Source: Myroides sp. WP-1
Lineage (GTDB): Bacteria > Bacteroidota > Bacteroidia > Flavobacteriales > Flavobacteriaceae
Direction: 5' to 3'
Assembly (NCBI RefSeq): GCF_014145635.1
Contig: NZ_JACHTC010000005.1
Span: 124,001 to 188,000, forward strand
Length of the DNA: 64,000 bases
The translations under genes and the position numbers were made by a program. The notes under the pieces were generated by a model. It worked only from the letters and a program-made list of their open reading frames with translations. It had not been told where the DNA came from and ran no database searches. Of this stretch, positions 55,001 through 63,330 are shown piece after piece (position 1 is the first letter of the stretch; every line of letters begins with the position of its first letter).

Positions 55001-58000
55001 TTGACTACTGGACCCACTGGACCAACAGGATCGAATTTATCTATCAATTTATCAATAGCTTTTGTCTTGGTTTGAATGGCTCTATCTAATAAATCATAAG
55101 AAGTAATCGTTTGACTTCCATCATCTCCTGTTACGATTACATCATAGCGAGCTCCTTCAACTTTACTCTTTACTTTTTTGGTCTTAACACTTTTACCGAG
55201 GTGATTTTTGATCGTATGTGCATTGCCCCAACTATCATATTTAAACGTTGTCGTTTGCCCAAAAGTATTGGTCTGAGACAATACTTTTCCATAACCATCA
55301 ACAGTTGCAGTAGAAATTAATCCATCAGGAGCGGTTGTTTTTACAATAAAACGATTGGATGCATCGTATGCATAGGTTGTAACTAACTCTTCTGTTTGCT
55401 CATCAGTGACTACTCCTCCTGGATTAAAAGGTCCAACCGGTTTTACTTCTCCTGGATTAAAAGGACCAACTGGCTTTTCTCCTCCTATACTAGTAGAAGG
55501 GTCTTTAACAAAGATGTCATTATAATCAAGACTACTTCCTGTATAGTACGTTAACTTTTCTTCTTTAATTCCACCAAAAGGAAAATACGCATAACTTGTC
55601 GTTATTGGTTTGGTGCTATTTCCATATTTTTTTTTCGTTTCAACAGCCCCATTCTTGTTGTAGGTATATTCTTCTCTAGTAGAAAACGTATGTCCTTCTC
55701 GTTTTGAAATGACTTGTGATTTTCCTATTTGACCATAAAAATAATGTCCATTATGTGTAAATGCAGGGAGATACGTGAATTTTTCTTCTTTCGTATTACT
55801 ATTTCCAAAATAAACGTATGAAATGCGCTCTAAAAGCCAATCTGCATCATAACCGAAATTTTTTATTATCTCGTGTCCTGTTACTTTATCATAACTTTGT
55901 TCACTTGTTTGTAGTATTTGGTAACTCTTATTTGGTTTATCTTTTTTATCATACAAATACAGGGTATAACGAAGCGTTTTAGTTTCATCAAAACTACCAA
56001 ATCTTTCCATTTCTATTACATTGTCCCTTTCAAAGTTATAGGTATACGTATTCCAAAGAATTTCTTTATTCCCATCTTTCGGAACATATTTGTTTACATA
56101 TCCACTAACACCTTTTGAAGAAGTATCTCCTTCTCTTGAATAACCTCCAGAACTAGAAGAACTACCTCTACTATTGTTTCTAGATCTATTTACTATACTT
56201 TCGTAAACTTCACTCGTCTTCGTTTTTTGAAAACCTAAAAAACCTTTGCCTTCAAGATGTTGAATTGCATTATAGTATTTGTATTCTTTAGTAAGAATTT
56301 TATCATCAAATAAGGTATGCATCTTACGTACCAAATAATGAGTTCCATTTGTTTTGTGTACATAATATGGATAAGTTACATTGTAATTTGTGTAATTATA
56401 ACTATTTCTATTTTCGGGTGTAAAAGAATCTCCTCTGTCATAAAAACTACGCGTTGTATAATCTTCTGACATCGGACTATATTCGATTTCTTGTACTACC
56501 CCTGAACCATTGTCTACACTCTTTAGCTGGCCTTCAACAAAGTCATCTAATTCTATAGTAAAAGTACGCTCCTGTTGAGTTAATGGATCGTGAATGACTA
56601 CACTGCTTTTATACACATTAAACACATTGTAATCTGTCTTACTAAAAATAAAGGACAAAGGGGATATAACATGATTATCTAAATTCACCCTCGTATCAAG
56701 TGATTTCAAATTAAATCCTCCATTTGCTTCTGTTTTACTTATAAAAAAACTCAAATCTCCATTATTGTATAACGAAACTCCACCTCCTCTAGAGTTATAA
56801 TACTTACGTTCATTATCAATAACCGCATCCATAAGATGCTCTGTATACTTTATTTCGGCAAATTTTTGAAATGACACTAGATCTGTTTTTCCATCACCAT
56901 TAATATCCATCGCCATAATATTAGACGTACCATATTCAGTGTATTTATATCTATCTTTTTTTCCAGACCATGCTTTATCCCAATTATTGTATTTCTTAAT
57001 AACGTGATGTTGAGAGGGGACAATGTAAGCTAATTTTTGAGCGGTAAAATCCTTTTGTTCAACTTTAAAATCTTTTCCTGTTGAAGTATATACCCACCAC
57101 AACTGTCTCTCTGACTTCATTTTTCTTATTACGTCAGCTGTCCTTGAATCTTCTATAGAATACAAATTAACAGGTGTCATAAAATCTGTCAGTCCATCCC
57201 CATTAAAATCCCCAAAGATCAAAGGTGTCTTTTCTTTGTAATCCTTTAATTGACTGGTCTGAAAATCCAATTCATTTAATTTAAGTCCCTGAGAATCAAA
57301 TTTCAAAATAGTTAATTTACCTGTTTTATCTACCGTCAGAAATTCTGGAATACCATCTCCATCAAATTCAATGGGATACACATGAACATCTTTTTGAAAT
57401 AGATCCGATTTGTAATTCCCATTGACTTCGTTAAGGTTTATCTTCTGTCCATTGCTAAAAGCATGAATATTTTTACCTAATTCATAAAAAAAATATCTAG
57501 GTGGTACTCCAACTCCAGCGGGTTGAAGAACCAATAAATCGGCTAAGCCATCATTATTTACGTCAGCTATATAGACATACCTATCATTTACACCTTTATT
57601 ATTCAGCATGTATTTAAATGAAGATTCTTTCCTAATAATTGAAGGTAAATCCACTTTAATGCTTTTAATCAACCTATCATTTGCCGATTGAGTTAAATCA
57701 AAAAAATCTATCGTTAAAAAATCTATCGTTTTGCTTGCTATAAAATCTGTCGCTACTGTTATTAAAATATCATTTGGAGACATCATTTCCCCTGTTTGTC
57801 CTCCTTGTTTCTTCATTAATATTTTCCCTGCAAATAAATCTCGACTTCTCTTATAGGATGTAAGATCAGTTAATTCTGGACTCCACAGTACGAAATTCTT
57901 TTCTGGATGATGTGCATATTTCTTATAAGTATCATCTTCGTCATCAGGTAATACTATTTCATAAATTGGTTGAGGATTTCCATTACCTTTAAAATCACCT

Positions 58001-59040
58001 ATCACAACAGCTCCAAACTCTTCAACATTGCTATACATTTGAATATTTCTTTCTCTTTTCTCAATAATAGCTGATGATGCTTCCTTATCAGTATAACTAA
58101 ATTTTAATGTAGGAAGCTTTTGCTGTTCCCCATTGTAAACTTCTACTTCTCTTAAACGTTCTAAGGTATTTTCCTGAATGTAATCATACCCCAACACATA
58201 GGTTCTGTATGCTTTTGTTGCATTGTCAGGTGCAGTAACTACAATTTGACTTAATACCTTTTTATGGTTCTTCATTTTACCATTGAAATATTGTACTTTA
58301 TTCACTTTGCGATTCTTATACGTAAAGTTGACAAAATACTTCGGTCCACTTTGCAAGGTACCACCATAGCCAATGCTTTTGAGATAAGTAACTTCATCGA
58401 TCAAATCGTAGGTATAGTGTACTTGATTATCAAAAGAATCAATCATTACACTAATTAAGTGAATATCTTTCTGTACCTCTTTATATTTGGCAATTTTCCC
58501 ATTGGGATATTGAATGATGAAACTATATTCCCCTGCCGTTTGTTTTTCGATTTTTATTTTTGAGAATAGTAAAGTGGTAAAGTTTATACCATCTGTAGAT
58601 AACAATCGCCCTCCATCTAAATAGTAAGGATCCGTTCCATCATGTTGCGAACCAATCGTTATTCCATCAATCTCTTTACTTTTTCCCCCAATAACAATGG
58701 ACGATAATCCACTGATATTCCATCCATAACCCGCAATACCATTATCTCCTTGGCTGCTGTAGGACAAGGATAAATTGGGATGAAAACCATTTACTCCAGG
58801 AACTACATCAATGGGAATAGTATAATTCAAGCCTCCTAGAGCAGATACATTTGCTTCGCCTTTTATAGAAGGAAGGGTATCATTAGCTATATTGGGAGGG
58901 GCAACAATACCACCAGTAGATGTCTCTTTATAACCTGTGGTATCAAATACAAGTTGTATTTCTTGTTCTTGCGCATGTATTGATAAAGTCGTCAAGCACA
59001 AAAAACCACTGAGCAACAATGCTTTTACTTGTTTAATCAT
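52021..59040 (-). CDS. SpvB/TcdB-like RHS repeat polymorphic toxin with HExxH metallopeptidase tip
   Basis: A 2,339-residue secreted RHS protein. A signal peptide (1-24) leads to an SpvB-type N-terminal domain (about 50-330). FG-GAP/VCBS units follow (DFKGNGNPQP, DVNNDGLADLLV, DFNGDGLTDFM, DINGDGKTDLVS; 345-725), then a Pro/Gly linker with repeated PVGPFNPG near 1190. YD/RHS repeats lie at about 1240-1950, and the RHS core ends RFMSPDN...YVLNNPLLYTDPSGE near 2000. A Gly-rich hydrophobic stretch (2005-2120) and the repeat core (2127-2164) precede the variable tip (2165-2339), which contains MIHELSH near 2274 and SEVKAYELE, a zinc peptidase pattern. Its immunity gene follows 13 nt later. Confidence 0.88.
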   Translation of the reverse strand: MIKQVKALLLSGFLCLTTLSIHAQEQEIQLVFDTTGYKETSTGGIVAPPNIANDTLPSIKGEANVSALGGLNYTIPIDVVPGVNGFHPNLSLSYSSQGDNGIAGYGWNISGLSSIVIGGKSKEIDGITIGSQHDGTDPYYLDGGRLLSTDGINFTTLLFSKIKIEKQTAGEYSFIIQYPNGKIAKYKEVQKDIHLISVMIDSFDNQVHYTYDLIDEVTYLKSIGYGGTLQSGPKYFVNFTYKNRKVNKVQYFNGKMKNHKKVLSQIVVTAPDNATKAYRTYVLGYDYIQENTLERLREVEVYNGEQQKLPTLKFSYTDKEASSAIIEKRERNIQMYSNVEEFGAVVIGDFKGNGNPQPIYEIVLPDDEDDTYKKYAHHPEKNFVLWSPELTDLTSYKRSRDLFAGKILMKKQGGQTGEMMSPNDILITVATDFIASKTIDFLTIDFFDLTQSANDRLIKSIKVDLPSIIRKESSFKYMLNNKGVNDRYVYIADVNNDGLADLLVLQPAGVGVPPRYFFYELGKNIHAFSNGQKINLNEVNGNYKSDLFQKDVHVYPIEFDGDGIPEFLTVDKTGKLTILKFDSQGLKLNELDFQTSQLKDYKEKTPLIFGDFNGDGLTDFMTPVNLYSIEDSRTADVIRKMKSERQLWWVYTSTGKDFKVEQKDFTAQKLAYIVPSQHHVIKKYNNWDKAWSGKKDRYKYTEYGTSNIMAMDINGDGKTDLVSFQKFAEIKYTEHLMDAVIDNERKYYNSRGGGVSLYNNGDLSFFISKTEANGGFNLKSLDTRVNLDNHVISPLSFIFSKTDYNVFNVYKSSVVIHDPLTQQERTFTIELDDFVEGQLKSVDNGSGVVQEIEYSPMSEDYTTRSFYDRGDSFTPENRNSYNYTNYNVTYPYYVHKTNGTHYLVRKMHTLFDDKILTKEYKYYNAIQHLEGKGFLGFQKTKTSEVYESIVNRSRNNSRGSSSSSGGYSREGDTSSKGVSGYVNKYVPKDGNKEILWNTYTYNFERDNVIEMERFGSFDETKTLRYTLYLYDKKDKPNKSYQILQTSEQSYDKVTGHEIIKNFGYDADWLLERISYVYFGNSNTKEEKFTYLPAFTHNGHYFYGQIGKSQVISKREGHTFSTREEYTYNKNGAVETKKKYGNSTKPITTSYAYFPFGGIKEEKLTYYTGSSLDYNDIFVKDPSTSIGGEKPVGPFNPGEVKPVGPFNPGGVVTDEQTEELVTTYAYDASNRFIVKTTAPDGLISTATVDGYGKVLSQTNTFGQTTTFKYDSWGNAHTIKNHLGKSVKTKKVKSKVEGARYDVIVTGDDGSQTITSYDLLDRAIQTKTKAIDKLIDKFDPVGPVGPVVKYPSKEIGTTPDKGLILGSMSYWVVTRQVYDVFGNIIQQSQPFLEGGTPKWNYTTYDLLHRPVEFVDFNGKVTRTCYEKNKVTVEDGHKKTAKWIDEQGLVVKSQDQGGTILYKYFANGSLKEADYDGIKTTISIDGWGNKTKLVDPSAGTYLYKYDNIGRLIQTTNPKGGKTTYTYNKFGQVLTEKTNSTAENTRIDIAYTYDERSKLPLAIKGNYNGQNFTYSTVYDAQYRIKERIEETPAFTYGTTFVYDAFDRVESTTSKTTVKSSGIRSETTVKNAYQNGILHKQLDENNKLIWQINSLTNFGGTKQINYGNGYQSIHSFNEHSHYLENIKHSKNNVAIVDIDYTYDILRGTLLQRNNKSFAKSEYFSYDNLDRLLTEKLNNVIVNEYTYDKRGRTTSNSQVGKYNYNDTDYRLQNIDMNASGAQKVTTRGFATINYNAFKSPNEIFLEGKGRVSYDFSILKNRYVAYFGSTETKDKQPIKKYYSSDKTMEIVVEDNKTKIITYVTGDPYSANYMKIEDYKGNVRQSSKNYYLHRDNQQSIVAITDSDGNVIEQRYFDAWGNLGAAKIKGVNQTINAMGWTPGLLIDRGYTGHEHLYTVGLIHMNGRIYDPLLRRFMSPDNYVQDNYNTQNYNRYGYVLNNPLLYTDPSGEIIVSLVSAVVVSIVINGIANSSKNIPFFYGAGKAGVMGGISAAISFGIGTAALAVSNTLKGATFIAQAGAHGIVGGALSEIEGGKFISGFSSGVVSSLVSSGVGKLGPEKGNWNLLNSSQTKAAMIAGGGLSGGISSTIAGGDFWQGMRQGLIVSGLNHAMHMVENEIDKARVDKRLRAKGYEPNDAAEDLYRDHSKINDFAAHVIPEYYDAAQKPDFIVDNTIESEGGQQSLGKVRVSYDSEGNYSLVDGKVRLRSTVFNSYRGLTLTMIHELSHVIDVVSGLRTMWYKKYGAAASLHMSEVKAYELEMSWGNSYIKSNPVYLNHLNEITNNNWHF
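52546..52670 (-). repeat. core repeat, copy 1 (inside the RHS gene)
   Basis: Encodes MIAGGGLSGGISS to AMHM at the border of constant region and toxin tip. Copies at 48097, 49506 and 50975 share it, so recombination could move an orphan tip onto the RHS body. Confidence 0.85.
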
Positions 59041-59043
59041 CGC

Positions 59044-59481
59044 TTATTTTTTTATGAGGTTGATATTAATAAAATCTGAAGTATACAGCGTAAATTTTAA
59101 AATATAAATTCCCACTGGATAACCGCTGATATTAAATGTTGTGCTGCTTTCTCCTGGTAAAAGGTCTTTACTTCGAATTAGACCACCATTAGGGTTGAAC
59201 ACTTCTACCTTGTAGATTTTCCCATGAATCTCTTCTTCAAATACCACATTAAATATTCCGTCAGTCGGATTTGGATACACCTTAATAAAATCTTTCATCT
59301 CTTCTAAGGTTAATTCTCTTGTTGGTTCTTCATCCGAATCTGCCTCAAACTGATCCATAGCAAAAGATCTACTACTTAAAGGAGCATCACAGTTTTTTAA
59401 ACCGATATAATTTCCCGACAAATCATATGCTAAACACAATTTCCCGATACAGTAAGTAATACTGTTCTGATATATAGTTAA
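59044..59481 (-). pseudogene. T9SS type A sorting-domain protein, N-terminally truncated
   Basis: The C-terminal ~80 residues form a type IX secretion sorting domain (IKVYPNPTDGIFNV, GESSTTFNISGYPVGIYIL). In frame upstream the text still reads as protein (TYCIGKLCLAYDLSGNYIG) back to a TAA at 59482-59484, with no ATG; a TTG at 59439 is the only plausible start. It is therefore the tail of a lost larger protein. It ends 3 nt before the RHS ATG, a common pairing in flavobacteria, and may have been cut when the island or the neighbouring operon was inserted. Confidence 0.65.
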
Positions 59482-59577
59482 TTAGATGCTTTAATAAGTA
59501 CAAAATAAGTACATTACAAATGATCTGAAAAATTTATCTACTTTGTAAAATGCTTTAAATACTAGTGAAATTTAAAA

Positions 59578-60216
59578 TTATCTACCTTCTCTATTATTAT
59601 ATTTAGAATGTACTAATTCAATAGGAGAGTTTTTATAGAAATTTTGTAAATCCTGCCATAAACGATCCATCTGTTTATTCTCTATAATTTTTGTCTTTAG
59701 ATTTGGATTTAAAGGTTTAGCATTTTTCCTAATATCCTTAATGTAAGTATAAAGAACATCTGTTTGAATAACCTTTGAATTATCTATTAATGAAGGAAAA
59801 TGGTCAATAGTTGCTAACGACAAATCATTTCCATTTAACTCTAGGGGTGTAAAGTTTTCAATTAATAGAGTGTCCCTATTTTTATTGATAGGAGTATAAA
59901 CAGTGTATAACTTATTATTTAATAGTATTGTCAATACTGAATCATGGACGACAATACTTTGTACCTCTTTATATGTTGTAAACTGTATTCCTTTATTATC
60001 GTTTTCAAAATAATATATTTTTAGCGTCTCAACATGTGGGAGTAATATGTCATTTACAAAATTTCTCTCACTTGTACGATATAACATCTTAAACAGTGAA
60101 GGTCTAAAAAATCGTAAATCACCTTTTCTATTCTGAGTTTCCAAACGGTTTAATAAAAGGTGTGTAAAGTAGGTTTTAGAGTATTCTTTCTTGATCATAT
60201 CATAATTACTTATCAA
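59578..60216 (-). CDS. unknown protein, last gene of the ParA-SIR2-nuclease-HEPN operon
   Basis: A 212-residue soluble protein of unrecognised family. The N-terminal third is helical and basic (YSKTYFTHLLLNRLETQNRKG); the middle has a strand-rich part (QSIVVHDSVLTILLNNKLYTVY), and it ends in a helix with a basic tail. There is no signal peptide. It begins 4 nt after the HEPN-like gene stop, so it is probably translated with it and may be its partner or antitoxin. The start could be either the first or the second Met (MISNYDMIKK). Confidence 0.6.
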   Translation of the reverse strand: MISNYDMIKKEYSKTYFTHLLLNRLETQNRKGDLRFFRPSLFKMLYRTSERNFVNDILLPHVETLKIYYFENDNKGIQFTTYKEVQSIVVHDSVLTILLNNKLYTVYTPINKNRDTLLIENFTPLELNGNDLSLATIDHFPSLIDNSKVIQTDVLYTYIKDIRKNAKPLNPNLKTKIIENKQMDRLWQDLQNFYKNSPIELVHSKYNNREGR

Positions 60217-60220
60217 TCAC

Positions 60221-61054
60221 TTAAACAGATAGTTTTTCAATTCTTAATTGAAAATATTCATACGCCTTAAAAAATGCATTGATTTGTCTAACATATCTAT
60301 TAAGATTTTTGTAATTATAAACCATTTGACCTTTTTCTTTGCTAAAGGTTGTTAAATCATTACTATGTGCAATTTGGTTTCTTAAAGTTGCAATCTTATT
60401 TATATCAACAATTCTTTTATCAATTACTTTTTTATCTGATGCGAATCGCATTAATTCTAATAAATAAAACGTTTGAAAAGGTTTAAACTCTTTTCTTTTA
60501 TTAATTACTTTTTCCAGTTCAGTTTGATCATTTGGAGCAATAATATCTAAGCGTTTTTGCCAATGCTCTTTACTATTTTTGTCTTTATCTGTTTCACTTT
60601 TAAATCGAACCCAGTTAATAAAATCATCATTAGTGAAGTTATTTTCAACTAATAATGTTCTAAGATGTACCTCAAACTTAAATAAGGCTCTATAAAGTTC
60701 TACTTGAATAAATTCAGAATTATAATCGATAATATGAACAACTCCTTTAATTAGGTCGTTCTCTACTATAAAATGGATTTCATTGTGATCTAAAAAACTA
60801 AACTTAGTTAGTGTTTCCTCATCAAAAATTCTTTCATAGGGTTTAATACATAATTTAGGCGACAGATCTTGTAACTCAAATTTACTGCCTAGTAGTTTAT
60901 AAACTTGTTTACGATTTCTTGAAGGTAAAAATGTAATTCCATTTTGTGTACAAAAATCGATTAATTTAGTCTCTTGAGCTTCTTCATAAAAGAGCAAATC
61001 ATATATTCCAATATCGGCAATCGTTGCATATTTTAATTTATTAATCATAACCAA
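60221..61054 (-). CDS. HEPN-like candidate RNase protein (Abi-like)
   Basis: A 277-residue protein. The N-terminal 120 residues look like a paired regulatory (CBS-like) region (YATIADIGIYDLLFYEEAQE, VENDLIKGVVHIIDYN). The C-terminal half is helical and carries RNQIAH at residues 225-230, the R-x4-H motif of HEPN ribonucleases, in the order seen in abortive-infection proteins. A long helix pair precedes it (VELYRALFKFEVHLRTLL). The gene is fourth from the right in the operon. Toxin-like RNA cleavage triggered by a sensor is inferred, not shown. Confidence 0.6.
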   Translation of the reverse strand: MVMINKLKYATIADIGIYDLLFYEEAQETKLIDFCTQNGITFLPSRNRKQVYKLLGSKFELQDLSPKLCIKPYERIFDEETLTKFSFLDHNEIHFIVENDLIKGVVHIIDYNSEFIQVELYRALFKFEVHLRTLLVENNFTNDDFINWVRFKSETDKDKNSKEHWQKRLDIIAPNDQTELEKVINKRKEFKPFQTFYLLELMRFASDKKVIDKRIVDINKIATLRNQIAHSNDLTTFSKEKGQMVYNYKNLNRYVRQINAFFKAYEYFQLRIEKLSV

Positions 61055-61081
61055 TAATTTTTACTTTCTTATTCCTATTTA

Positions 61082-61711
61082 TTACTGTATCTCCTTTTTA
61101 ATTACAATTGTATCTATTTTCTTATCATTACATTTATTTATAAAATCTTCAAGATTAGCTCTTATTTGTCCTTTAGTTAAAAAACTATTTAGATTATAAG
61201 CATAAGCGTAGATATACTTTGATGTATTAGTGATACCATTGTATTCATCACAATTATTACTGTATATCTTTTCAAACGCTAAGTCCTCTTCAGTTTTTGT
61301 ATTTTTAAACCAATTGTTCTTACCAACACAAAATATTATCTTAGATTCAGACTGTTCTACATCACCATATTGATCAATATCTAATTTATCTTTATTTGAA
61401 GTATCATAAAACCCAGTATCAGCTATAATAATTATTGAAAAACTAACATTAGTTTCTTGATTAACTCCAAAGTGGAACTCATAATTATACATTGGTAACC
61501 AGTCCCAAGCCCATTTATTTAATCGAGCTCGAGTCTTGTCAGTTGCAATATTACTAAACTGGGTATGTCCTTCACTATACTGATGCCCCTCTAAAATAGA
61601 GTCAATATATTTCATGATATCTTTTATTCTATCGATATATATAAAGAGGTTACGGAACGATTTTCTACTGTCTATTAAAAAGTTATTTAATTCTTTTTGG
61701 TTCATATACAA
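61082..61711 (-). CDS. unknown protein of the ParA-SIR2-nuclease-HEPN operon
   Basis: A 209-residue soluble protein not recognised. It begins with a helical segment (LNNFLIDSRKSFRNLFIYID), followed by a WAWDWLPMYNYEFHFG stretch and an extended hydrophobic strand (VSFSIIIIADTGFYD). It has no catalytic motif that I recognise. Spacing of 4 nt to the nuclease-like gene and 27 nt to the HEPN-like gene places it firmly in the operon. It may be a sensor or adaptor. Confidence 0.6.
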   Translation of the reverse strand: MYMNQKELNNFLIDSRKSFRNLFIYIDRIKDIMKYIDSILEGHQYSEGHTQFSNIATDKTRARLNKWAWDWLPMYNYEFHFGVNQETNVSFSIIIIADTGFYDTSNKDKLDIDQYGDVEQSESKIIFCVGKNNWFKNTKTEEDLAFEKIYSNNCDEYNGITNTSKYIYAYAYNLNSFLTKGQIRANLEDFINKCNDKKIDTIVIKKEIQ

Positions 61712-61715
61712 GGCT

Positions 61716-62456
61716 TTATATTAATGTAAAAGATGATAATGGGTAATCTTTTACTTTATAGTTTGGATAATTAATATCACTGAAATACTTTAAACGATAT
61801 ACTTTATGTATTTCAAAGTATTCTATAATATCATTTAAGATTCGAAGTGTAGCTTGATTATATTCATCAGTAATGTACTCTAATGTATACTTTTGATCTA
61901 AACATGTTTTTAGAAGTGTCTTCCATTGTAATTGCGTTATTGTAAATTTACGATCATAACCTTCAGGAAGTAAATCTTCTGTAAAACTACTTATCTCTAT
62001 AGGTACTTTTTTATCTTCAGAAACTCCACCTAATGCTATAAAAATTACATCTTTCTTATTACCTACATTGCAATACTCATTCTGATGGGCGATTAACTCT
62101 CGTTTCCACTGATTTATATCCTGTCCTTTTCCATCAGCCTTCTTAGCTTCTATAATAATATTGTAATGGGGAGTTTCTATAAAAACATCTGGTTCTACAA
62201 AGTTTCTATTAGCAGTATATTTAGAATTCCATGAGGGCCAGAAGATAAAATCTTCAATAGGTTCATCTATAGAGATAAGATTGTATCCAACTGCTTGGTT
62301 TAAGATTGTCCATATTATAGTGTCTGGTAGATACAAGAGTGTGCCTACCACAGAAGACGTTAAGGAATCCTCAGAACCTTCAAATAAAGAACTCCACTGT
62401 ATCTCTGTTCCTTTAAAATTACGTCCTGCTTTCTTATTCTTTATTGCTTGTAGCAT
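61716..62456 (-). CDS. PD-(D/E)XK nuclease-like protein
   Basis: A 246-residue protein with the restriction-endonuclease-like core: Glu29-Asp30 in SEDSLTSSVVG, then Asp90 in FVEPDVFIE, and Glu103-x-Lys105 in IIIEAKKADGKGQDINQWK. The 12-residue spacing of Asp90 to Glu103 and the following Gln fit the E...D-(x)n-ExK pattern of DNA nucleases. The C-terminal 100 residues are helical and may bind a partner. It lies between the SIR2-like gene (10 nt) and the unknown 209-aa gene (4 nt). The target is unknown. Confidence 0.65.
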   Translation of the reverse strand: MLQAIKNKKAGRNFKGTEIQWSSLFEGSEDSLTSSVVGTLLYLPDTIIWTILNQAVGYNLISIDEPIEDFIFWPSWNSKYTANRNFVEPDVFIETPHYNIIIEAKKADGKGQDINQWKRELIAHQNEYCNVGNKKDVIFIALGGVSEDKKVPIEISSFTEDLLPEGYDRKFTITQLQWKTLLKTCLDQKYTLEYITDEYNQATLRILNDIIEYFEIHKVYRLKYFSDINYPNYKVKDYPLSSFTLI

Positions 62457-62466
62457 ATAATACTAT

Positions 62467-63330
62467 TTACCAAGATTGTGCTTCAGCTATTTCTGAACGC
62501 TTTAATTCTACACACTGTACTAATTTCTCAAGTGATTCTGTTAATATAGCATGATTATTTTTAGAGTCATATTCAATTACTTTAAGACTCATAGTTTCAG
62601 CTAATACTATTTGAACTTGTTTGTGTATAGATTTTTGAGGCATTATAATATAATGCTTAGTACCAAAAGGATACTTAAAAGTATAATCTTCTAGTATTAG
62701 TCTGATATCTGGATCATTTACTCCACAACCAATAAAAATAAACGTATGTGTTAAGAATAAAGCTTCAAGCATACTATAAAAGTTTTTATACTTTGTTCTA
62801 GCTTTAGAGTAATCTTTCCTAGTAAAGATTAAATTATCTGGTGAATCAACTGAGCCATGAATTTTAATAATAACCCTCTCATTATCTCTTATTGAAGCAA
62901 TTATATTTTCATCATAAAAGTTTTTTACAGATATTGTTCCATTTGAAGCAGTATTTGCATATGTGTCATAAATTTTATCAAAATTTGGTGTAATTACAAT
63001 CTTTGAATCTAAATTAAAAATATATTTATGGATCTCTGCATTATTAAAAGAAGGTGTTAAGAATTCACTTTTAACTAAATCATTAAATTCCTCATCCCCC
63101 ATATCTCTTTTAATTAATTCGCAAGCAGTTAGAAAATCATAGTTTTTTATCTGCTTTTTTATTTCTAAGCTATGTGGTAGTCCATTATTCGCTTTCTCTA
63201 AAAACTCTTTCCAGTCACATGGTCTAACTCCTTGATTGTTAGTTGAATTCTTTGATACTCCAGCTCCAATAACAATTACACATCTTCTTTTAGCTATTAT
63301 ATCTATTAGTTTATCAGGCCACTTAATCAT
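62467..63330 (-). CDS. SIR2-like (NADase-type) domain protein
   Basis: A 287-residue SIR2_2-type protein. The NAD-binding GAGVS is at residues 22-26, TPNFD at 114-118 (Asn116 and Asp118), the catalytic His in KIHGS at 156-160 (His158), and FIGCGVNDPD at 199-208. In phage defence such domains destroy NAD+ when triggered, causing abortive infection. No transmembrane segment is seen. Its start overlaps the ParA-like gene by 4 nt (ATGA type), so the two are translated together. The trigger is presumably supplied by other operon genes. Confidence 0.82.
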   Translation of the reverse strand: MIKWPDKLIDIIAKRRCVIVIGAGVSKNSTNNQGVRPCDWKEFLEKANNGLPHSLEIKKQIKNYDFLTACELIKRDMGDEEFNDLVKSEFLTPSFNNAEIHKYIFNLDSKIVITPNFDKIYDTYANTASNGTISVKNFYDENIIASIRDNERVIIKIHGSVDSPDNLIFTRKDYSKARTKYKNFYSMLEALFLTHTFIFIGCGVNDPDIRLILEDYTFKYPFGTKHYIIMPQKSIHKQVQIVLAETMSLKVIEYDSKNNHAILTESLEKLVQCVELKRSEIAEAQSW

